From Gemmatimonadota bacterium (GTDB lineage: Bacteria > Gemmatimonadota > Gemmatimonadetes > Longimicrobiales > Gaopeijiaceae): DNA of 64,000 bases. The DNA lies in NCBI GenBank assembly GCA_030428885.1, contig JAUIEJ010000002.1, positions 312,501 through 376,500 of the forward strand, given 5' to 3'. The notes beneath the pieces were generated by a model. That model saw only the letters and a program-made list of their open reading frames with translations, was not told the origin of the DNA and did not search any database. Below, in pieces: positions 58,745-64,000 of the stretch (its first letter is position 1; each line of letters begins with the position of its first letter). A program made the translations under genes and the position numbers.

Positions 58745-60409
58745 ATGCGCCCTCGACTCCCCCTCTCCCCCGCCCTCCTCCTCGGCCTGCTCATGGCGAT
58801 CCCGGCGGCCTCACCCGGGACCGCCCGGGCCCAGTCCGACGATGCCCGCTACCCCGTCGTGCCCAGGCCCTGGTCGCTGGAGCCCCGGGACGGCGCGTTC
58901 ACCGTGGGGGAAGCGACGCGCCTCGTGGTGTCGCACCCCGACTCGGCTTCCGTGGTGGCGGCCGCCGAGGCGTGGGCCCGTCGCATGCGGTTGGCCACGG
59001 GGTACCCGCTGGAGCTCGCGGCCCCCGGTGCGGCGTCCGACGGCGACGTCGTGGCGTTCCTCCTCGATCCCACCGTGAACCGGGGTCCCGAGGGATACCG
59101 CCTCGAGGTGTCGGCCGATGGGGTCGAAGTCCGTGCCGCCACGTCGGCGGGGCTCTTCTACGGAGCCCAGACGCTGCGCCAGCTCTCGCCAGCGGCCATG
59201 GAGCGGGGGGGACGACTGGGCGACGGTCCTCCCGGAGGCTGGACGATTCCCGCCGTGGCCATCGACGATGCGCCGCGGTTTTCCTGGCGCGGTCTCCATC
59301 TCGACGTGAGCCGGCACTTCTTCGACGTGGCGTTCGTGAAGCGCTACATCGATCTCATGGCCACGTTCAAATTCAACCGCTTCCACTGGCATCTCACCGA
59401 CGATCAGGGGTGGCGCATCGAGATCGAGGCCTACCCTCGGCTCACCGAGGTCGGAGCGTGGCGCGACGGGACCCTTCTCGGCCACTACGGGAATCGCCCC
59501 CACACCTTCGACGGGCAGCGCTACGGCGGCTACTACACCCAGGACGAGATCCGCGAGGTCGTGGCGTACGCGGCCGAGCGCCACGTGACCATCGTGCCCG
59601 AGATCGAGATGCCCGGGCACTCGAGTGCGGCCATCGCGGCCTACCCCGAGTTCGGCTGCGGCGAGGGTCCGGTGGAGGTGGCCCAGCTCTGGGGCGTGTT
59701 CGAAGACATCTACTGCCCCCAGGAGGAGACCTTCGCCTTTCTCGAAACGGTGCTCGACGAGGTCATGGGACTCTTCCCGGGCCCCTGGATCCACATCGGC
59801 GGCGACGAGGCGCCGAAGGCCCAATGGGAGCGGAGCGCCCTGGCCCAGGAGATCATTCAGCGCGAAGGACTGGACGGGGAACACGGCCTCCAGAGCTGGT
59901 TCATTCGCCGCATCGAAGGGCACCTGAACGCCGCGGGCCGACGCCTCATCGGGTGGGACGAGATCGTGGAGGGAGGCCTGAGCCCCACGGCCACCCTCAT
60001 GTTCTGGCGGGACTGGAACCAGGCGGCCCTGGAACTGGCGGCCACCCAGGGCAACGACATCGTCATGACGCCCAACAGCGTGATGTACTTCGACCACTAC
60101 CAGGCGGACCCCGCCGGCGAGCCCGTGGCCTTCGGCGGCAGTTCGACGCTGGAGGACGTCTATGCCTTCGAGCCGATCCCGGCGTCGTTCGATGCCGCGG
60201 CCGGGGCGCGGGTGCTGGGAGCCCAGGCGAACCTCTGGGCCGAGTACCTGACCGCTCCCTGGAAAGTCGAGTACATGGCCTACCCCCGGGCCGTGGCGCT
60301 GTCGGAGGTGGTGTGGAGTGCGGCCGAGGCCCGGGACTGGGCTTCGTTCCAGGGGCGGCTGCCGGCGATCCTGGAGCGGTTGGATCTGCTGGGGGTGCGG
60401 TATCGGTAG
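58745..60409 (+). CDS. GH20 beta-N-acetylhexosaminidase, exported
   Basis: A 554-residue glycoside hydrolase with a signal peptide (SPALLLGLLMAIPAASPGTA). Residues about 35-165 form the GH20b-like N-terminal domain (VVPRPWSLEPRDGAFTVGEA) and about 175-520 the catalytic barrel, with FSWRGLHLDVSRHFF, FHWHLTDDQGWRIEI, VPEIEMPGHSSAAIAAYPEF and the catalytic pair Asp354-Glu355 in HIGGDEAPK. The enzyme removes terminal GlcNAc or GalNAc, as in chitin or peptidoglycan breakdown. The ATG at 58745 gives the signal peptide. Confidence 0.95.
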   Translation: MRPRLPLSPALLLGLLMAIPAASPGTARAQSDDARYPVVPRPWSLEPRDGAFTVGEATRLVVSHPDSASVVAAAEAWARRMRLATGYPLELAAPGAASDGDVVAFLLDPTVNRGPEGYRLEVSADGVEVRAATSAGLFYGAQTLRQLSPAAMERGGRLGDGPPGGWTIPAVAIDDAPRFSWRGLHLDVSRHFFDVAFVKRYIDLMATFKFNRFHWHLTDDQGWRIEIEAYPRLTEVGAWRDGTLLGHYGNRPHTFDGQRYGGYYTQDEIREVVAYAAERHVTIVPEIEMPGHSSAAIAAYPEFGCGEGPVEVAQLWGVFEDIYCPQEETFAFLETVLDEVMGLFPGPWIHIGGDEAPKAQWERSALAQEIIQREGLDGEHGLQSWFIRRIEGHLNAAGRRLIGWDEIVEGGLSPTATLMFWRDWNQAALELAATQGNDIVMTPNSVMYFDHYQADPAGEPVAFGGSSTLEDVYAFEPIPASFDAAAGARVLGAQANLWAEYLTAPWKVEYMAYPRAVALSEVVWSAAEARDWASFQGRLPAILERLDLLGVRYR

Positions 60410-60421
60410 TCGCCGACCCTG

Positions 60422-60583
60422 TTAGGGCAGCAGCCGGTGGGCCGCTCGACGCCCGACGTACATGCCGACGCCGGTGCCCACGACCCCCACCATGAACGCC
60501 GTGAAGAGGGAGACCCGGGCGCCGATGGCCCATCCGACCCATCCGCCGACGGTCATGCCGATCATGTCCACGAGGCGTTTCAT
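60422..60583 (-). CDS. Small membrane protein (53 residues)
   Basis: A 53-residue protein of two short hydrophobic helices with many glycines (VDMIGMTVGGWVGWAIGARV and FTAFMVGVVGTGVGMYVG) and a basic C-terminus (RRAAHRLL). AGGAGA lies five bases before the ATG. Glycine-zipper-like spacing suggests tight helix packing. Convergent with the hexosaminidase gene; function unknown. Confidence 0.65.
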   Translation of the reverse strand: MKRLVDMIGMTVGGWVGWAIGARVSLFTAFMVGVVGTGVGMYVGRRAAHRLLP

Positions 60584-60645
60584 GGGATCTCCTCTTGAGG
60601 CGAGGTGTCGATTTCGGGCGTCCTTGATGGAGAGTCGGCCGCTCC

Positions 60646-62058
60646 TCACCTCGAATCGAGGGCCTCCCGCGCTCGGGCCTCGATGCTCCACGGGACATCG
60701 CCGTCGCGGCGGTAGCGGGCGGCTCCGGGGTATGGGGCCGATGACGGCGGAGCGGAGGGAAGCGCCGGCGGAGGGCCGGCTGCGGGAGCTGGAGCCCCGG
60801 TGAGGGCCCGTCCCTGAGCGGTGAAGAACACGACGGCCGCCGTCCGGTCCATGCAGATCGACAGGCTCGATTCGTGAACGGCTCGATGATGGTGGGCGCA
60901 GAGCAGGACGAGGTTGGACAGGGTCGTGGGGCCTCCGTCCGCCCAGTGCACGATGTGATGGGCATCGACGAAGCGGCTCCCGCACCCGGGAAACCGGCAG
61001 CCCCGATCCCGAGCCAGCAGGGCGCGGCGGAGGGCCGGAGGGACCGTCCGGGTGCGGCGGCCTGCCGACGTTACCGCGGTAACGTGGGGCGGGGGCTCTT
61101 CGGCGCCCTCCGCCTTCGGCGCCACGTCCACCATCGCCACACCCGCATCGCAGGTCAGACGCCTCGCCGTCTCCTTGCACACGCGCACGCCATCGAGTTC
61201 GGACCGGCCCGACGCTCGATCCGCCCGCAGCGTATCGGCCTCGACGTGCAGCAACACCTGATACCGGTCCGCCCGGCTGCCCCGGGGATCGCTCCCGAAC
61301 CCTCCGGCCAGCGCCCGCTCCGCCACGAGTCCCACGGCGTCGGCCCGGCGCTGGGCCGGGGTCGTCTCGGTGTGGTCGGCTTCCGCTCGAAACATGACGT
61401 CCGACGCCGCGTCCACCGCCCGCATCAGCAGGGCCCCCACCTCGGGATCGAGGCGGCCGTGCACCACGTAGCTCCCGTCGTCGTCGACGTGGATCGAGAA
61501 GCGGCGGTTTCGATGGCGCGCCTGTTCGGCGGTGAGCTCCCGCGCATCGTCCATGGCCTTCCACGCCCGAACGATCTGCTCGACCTTCGCGGCCGAGGCC
61601 GCCTGGGCCAACTCCAGGAGCGCGCTCTCGCTTTCGGGCGTGGCCACCCGCGTCAGGGCCCGGGCCTTGGCGTATGACAGCTCGCCAGCGTCCATGGCGG
61701 CCGAGATCTGAGGCAGATCGGCCAGGGCCCGGGCGGTGCGGACCCGCTCCCGGGCCGCGTTGAGGCCCACCGAGACCCGCCACGCCAGCCACTCGGCGCA
61801 GTTCGGGAAGCCGGCGTCCTCCCATCCCCGGGCATCATCGAACTCCACGATCAGCCGCATCATCTCGGCTTCGGCGGCCCGGATCGATCGGTCGATCTCG
61901 GCGATGCGGTCACCGAGTTCGAGGAGGGCGTCGGCGCGCCTCGCGGCCGGATCGGCCGGGATCGCGCCGTACTCCGGAGCGGATTCCCGGACGAGGGCGA
62001 GGGGGGGACGCGGTGTCGTGGGGTACCAGGGCGAGAAGGCGAGGTGGGAGGGAGCCAT
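60646..62058 (-). CDS. DUF222 / HNH endonuclease domain protein
   Basis: A 470-residue protein: a DUF222 helical region (about 45-300: LGDRIAEIDRSIRAAEAEMM, CAEWLAWRVSVGLNAARERV, LSYAKARALTRVATPE) and a C-terminal HNH domain with RDRGCRFPGCGSRFVDAHHI, HWADGGPTTLSNLVLLCAHH and HRAVHE. Zn-binding cysteines and the catalytic histidines are intact. This type is known from actinobacterial 13E12 repeats but is spread widely; its role is unclear. Position 62058 was chosen as start because it is the ATG of two adjacent start codons. Confidence 0.88.
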   Translation of the reverse strand: MAPSHLAFSPWYPTTPRPPLALVRESAPEYGAIPADPAARRADALLELGDRIAEIDRSIRAAEAEMMRLIVEFDDARGWEDAGFPNCAEWLAWRVSVGLNAARERVRTARALADLPQISAAMDAGELSYAKARALTRVATPESESALLELAQAASAAKVEQIVRAWKAMDDARELTAEQARHRNRRFSIHVDDDGSYVVHGRLDPEVGALLMRAVDAASDVMFRAEADHTETTPAQRRADAVGLVAERALAGGFGSDPRGSRADRYQVLLHVEADTLRADRASGRSELDGVRVCKETARRLTCDAGVAMVDVAPKAEGAEEPPPHVTAVTSAGRRTRTVPPALRRALLARDRGCRFPGCGSRFVDAHHIVHWADGGPTTLSNLVLLCAHHHRAVHESSLSICMDRTAAVVFFTAQGRALTGAPAPAAGPPPALPSAPPSSAPYPGAARYRRDGDVPWSIEARAREALDSR

Positions 62059-62178
62059 CACAGGACCTGCCGTTCGGAGTCATACGGACCGACGTGACCC
62101 CTGGAATCTAACGGCATGTTTCGGGCGTTGTTCGGGGCGTTTTGGGCCTTTTCGCGCACCTCGGATGCCCCGGCAGCA

Positions 62179-62215
62179 GAAACCCACCGGCCGCGGGCGA
62201 TCAGCGGCCGGTGGG
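62179..62215 (-). terminator. intrinsic terminator of the BlaI/M56 operon
   Basis: A perfect 12-bp stem (CCCACCGGCCGC and its complement, loop of nine bases at 62195-62203) is followed on the minus strand by TTTCT, 24 bases after the stop of the M56 gene. It is the best conventional terminator in the window. Confidence 0.8.
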
Positions 62216-62238
62216 CGCGTTGCGGGGGTGTCGGAGCC

Positions 62239-63645
62239 TCAGCGACTCGTCGACGCTCCGACGAGCTCGAGCTTGAGGAGTTCGTACTCTCTCACCCGCT
62301 CTTCGTACAGATCGTGGAGAAGCCCCGCCCGGGTCATGAGGCGCCGGGTGAGTTCGGTGGCCTCGCCTCGGGCCCGTGCTTCCTGCGCCGCCTGGAAGCG
62401 AGCATCGATCTGATCGATCTCCGCCGACAGGTAGCCGATCTGCGCGTCGAGTCGCGCCAGGGCCCGCTCCGTGGCCTGGGAGAGAGACGCCGTGCCCGCC
62501 ACGGAAACCGACTGATCCACGGAGATCAACCGATCCAGGGACATCGACCCATCCACGGTCCCGACGCCGGCCACCTGACCCACCACCACCGGCTCCGCCT
62601 CCACGGCCTCGCCCTCCACCACACTCTCGTTGAAGCTGAAGCACGCCCCCAGAAGGGCCGTGCCGGCCAGAAGCGCAGCCGCCGCCAGCCCCGTTCCCAA
62701 ACCCGACGACGACGCGCGATTCTCGAAGTTCTTCATGGTCTCGATCCTCTCTCTCAGATGGGAAACGGGTGTCGCGAGTCCGGCCGCCAGTCCGTAGTGG
62801 GGCGGGACGCGAGCACCCAGGGTGAACAGAAGTCCGGCGTACTCCCCGGCGCGGGCCTCGCGGGTGGCCAGCACCTCGAGGTCACACGAGGCCTCCCGAT
62901 GCCGCTCGACATCGCGGGTGAGAAGCCGCACCAGGGGATGGAAGGCGAAGAGGGCCCGCACCGAGCTCTCGGCCACGGCCCAGGCGAAGTCGTGGCGGGC
63001 CACGTGAATCAGTTCGTGGACCAAGGTCATGCGGAGTTCATCGGGCCGATCCACCAGCGCCGCGGGGATCACGATCACGGGCCGGCGCCACCCGAAGGTC
63101 ATGGGCACCGAGCCGTCGCCCCCTTGCACCAGCGCCACGGGCCGACGCACACCCAGCCGTCGGCGGAGTCGCTCGAGCATTTCATGGGACGCCGGATCGG
63201 CCACCGGCCGCGCCGATGCACCGATGCGACCCAGGGCTCGCAGTCGCAGGGGGATCCCCACGAGATGGAACGCAGCCAGGAGGAGGGCCCCGGCGGCCGC
63301 CAGTCCCGAGAACACCACCGGAAGATCGACGCCAGGCGCCACACTCGCCCGGGGCGACCCGATCACGGGATGCTCCGCCACCGCGTCCCGTGCCGAGCCC
63401 TGGACAGGAGCCGGCGAGAGCACCGGCTCCACCCCCTGCCCCACCGGCGTCCCCCAGCCCACCAGCAGGGCCAGCGGCAAGGCGAACAACAGCGCCTGCC
63501 CCAATCGGTAGCGGACCAGCGGATGGACGCCCCGCTGTCGCCGCAGCACCACGACCCCCACGCCCGCCGCCACCGTCCACACCCCCATGGGGGCCCACAC
63601 CGCTCCGGCGGCGAACCGCCCCAGGGCCATCAGCCCATCCATCAT
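62239..63645 (-). CDS. BlaR1-like M56 membrane metallopeptidase
   Basis: A 468-residue protein with several N-terminal membrane helices, then the zinc site HELIH at 210-214 in LVHELIHVARHD, the third ligand Glu251 in HREASCD, and another membrane helix near 305-330 (LGTGLAAAALLAGTALLGA). The C-terminal 130 residues are not a penicillin-binding domain; they are a coiled-coil-like helix (LDAQIGYLSAEIDQIDARFQ, YEERVREYELLKLELVG). In BlaR1/MecR1 such peptidases destroy a BlaI repressor upon signal. Here the signal is not known. The BlaI-like gene ends ten bases upstream. Confidence 0.88.
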   Translation of the reverse strand: MMDGLMALGRFAAGAVWAPMGVWTVAAGVGVVVLRRQRGVHPLVRYRLGQALLFALPLALLVGWGTPVGQGVEPVLSPAPVQGSARDAVAEHPVIGSPRASVAPGVDLPVVFSGLAAAGALLLAAFHLVGIPLRLRALGRIGASARPVADPASHEMLERLRRRLGVRRPVALVQGGDGSVPMTFGWRRPVIVIPAALVDRPDELRMTLVHELIHVARHDFAWAVAESSVRALFAFHPLVRLLTRDVERHREASCDLEVLATREARAGEYAGLLFTLGARVPPHYGLAAGLATPVSHLRERIETMKNFENRASSSGLGTGLAAAALLAGTALLGACFSFNESVVEGEAVEAEPVVVGQVAGVGTVDGSMSLDRLISVDQSVSVAGTASLSQATERALARLDAQIGYLSAEIDQIDARFQAAQEARARGEATELTRRLMTRAGLLHDLYEERVREYELLKLELVGASTSR

Positions 63646-63655
63646 CGTCCCCTCC

Positions 63656-64000
63656 TCACGGGCCTGCGAGTTCGTCGACGAGGCGCTTGATCTCCTCCCG
63701 GTCGTCGTCCGAGAGGGACTCCCGGCGCACCAACGCCTGCACCAGCGCCGTGGGCGAGCCCCGGAACACCTTCTCCACGAGATCGTCCACCAACGACGCC
63801 CGCACCTCGTCAGCGGGCCGCGCCGCCGCGTAGACGTAGGTCTGCTCCGAGTCGTCCACGCCGAGATACCCCTTCTCGGCCAGCTTCTTCATGACCGTCA
63901 TGACGGTCGTGTAGGCCACCTTGCGGTCCTCCAGGATCCGCTCGTGCACCTCGGCCACGGTGGCTCGCTCCAGATCCCACACGTGTTGCAGGACTTCCAT
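63656..64000 (-). CDS. BlaI/MecI/CopY-type repressor, partial at the right edge
   Basis: A winged-helix repressor (ATVAEVHERI, AYTTVMTVMKKLAEKGYLGV, YAAARPADEVRASLVDDLVE, FRGSPTALVQALVRRESLSD). The first visible Met is internal: members usually start 10-15 residues earlier with a segment before MEVLW, so the true start lies outside the window. It is the regulator of the M56 gene ten bases downstream, forming a repressor/protease pair with a terminator behind it. No beta-lactamase is encoded in the window. Confidence 0.9.
   Translation of the reverse strand: MEVLQHVWDLERATVAEVHERILEDRKVAYTTVMTVMKKLAEKGYLGVDDSEQTYVYAAARPADEVRASLVDDLVEKVFRGSPTALVQALVRRESLSDDDREEIKRLVDELAGP

Noticed and set aside
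1-64000. tRNA, rRNA, riboswitch or CRISPR features
   Set aside because: I looked through the intergenic gaps on both strands and found no cloverleaf-like conserved sequence, no rRNA segments, no repeat-spacer array and no known riboswitch core; covariance-model searches could still reveal small RNAs.

Overview
The window is about 64 kb of very GC-rich bacterial chromosome. The gene content points to a Gemmatimonadota-like organism: a DUF5916 outer-membrane protein, five ADOP-type (acidobacterial duplicated orphan permease) transporters each paired with a PadR regulator, many lipoproteins and beta-propellers, an S46 dipeptidyl-peptidase and a DUF1207 protein. This assignment is inference from family content; there is no rRNA or other marker gene. 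Genes are tightly packed, with starts and stops overlapping as ATGA, GTGA or TGATG in most operons. I saw no tRNA, rRNA, CRISPR array, transposase or integrase.

Layout. 1-8.3 kb: the end of a DUF5916 gene, a TetR regulator divergent from an old yellow enzyme, a SnoaL-like protein, an AlkD-like DNA glycosylase, a YHS lipocalin-like protein, a membrane LytTR regulator and two secreted proteins. 8.3-17.4 kb: two PadR/ADOP modules back to back, a membrane protein and a lipoprotein that fuses HEAT repeats to a cyclophilin domain. 17.4-22.9 kb: an accessory island with a VapBC toxin-antitoxin pair, intact and broken DUF4160/DUF2442 genes, a 150-bp direct repeat, an unrecognised 456-residue protein, and an overlapping lipoprotein/M23 peptidase/DUF4180 operon followed by a second lipoprotein paralogue. 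22.9-30.7 kb: two more PadR/ADOP modules around an SDR enzyme with an N-terminal zinc-finger-like segment. 30.9-34.8 kb: a lower-GC stretch with two propeller proteins, a Cys-rich secreted protein and an AraC-like regulator.

35.0-43.3 kb: a complete aerotolerance-type operon in the order MoxR, DUF58, membrane protein, BatA, BatB, BatC, BatD, BatE, all on the minus strand. 43.6-53.3 kb: extracellular and periplasmic catabolism (propeller lipoproteins, an S46 peptidase with a DPP11-like specificity residue, two amidohydrolases, two FKBP lipoproteins, DUF1207). 53.4-58.6 kb: a GNAT acetyltransferase and a MATE efflux pump behind what looks like a leader-peptide attenuator, then the fifth PadR/ADOP module. 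58.7-64 kb: a GH20 hexosaminidase, a small membrane protein, a DUF222/HNH protein and a BlaI/M56 sensor pair with a clear intrinsic terminator.

The strongest candidate for something undescribed is the MATE leader (55.3-55.55 kb). It has a good promoter, a 16-codon ORF with a strong ribosome-binding site, mutually exclusive hairpins and a terminator just before the efflux gene. The second is the decayed DUF4160/DUF2442/DUF4180 island at 17.4-22.9 kb.
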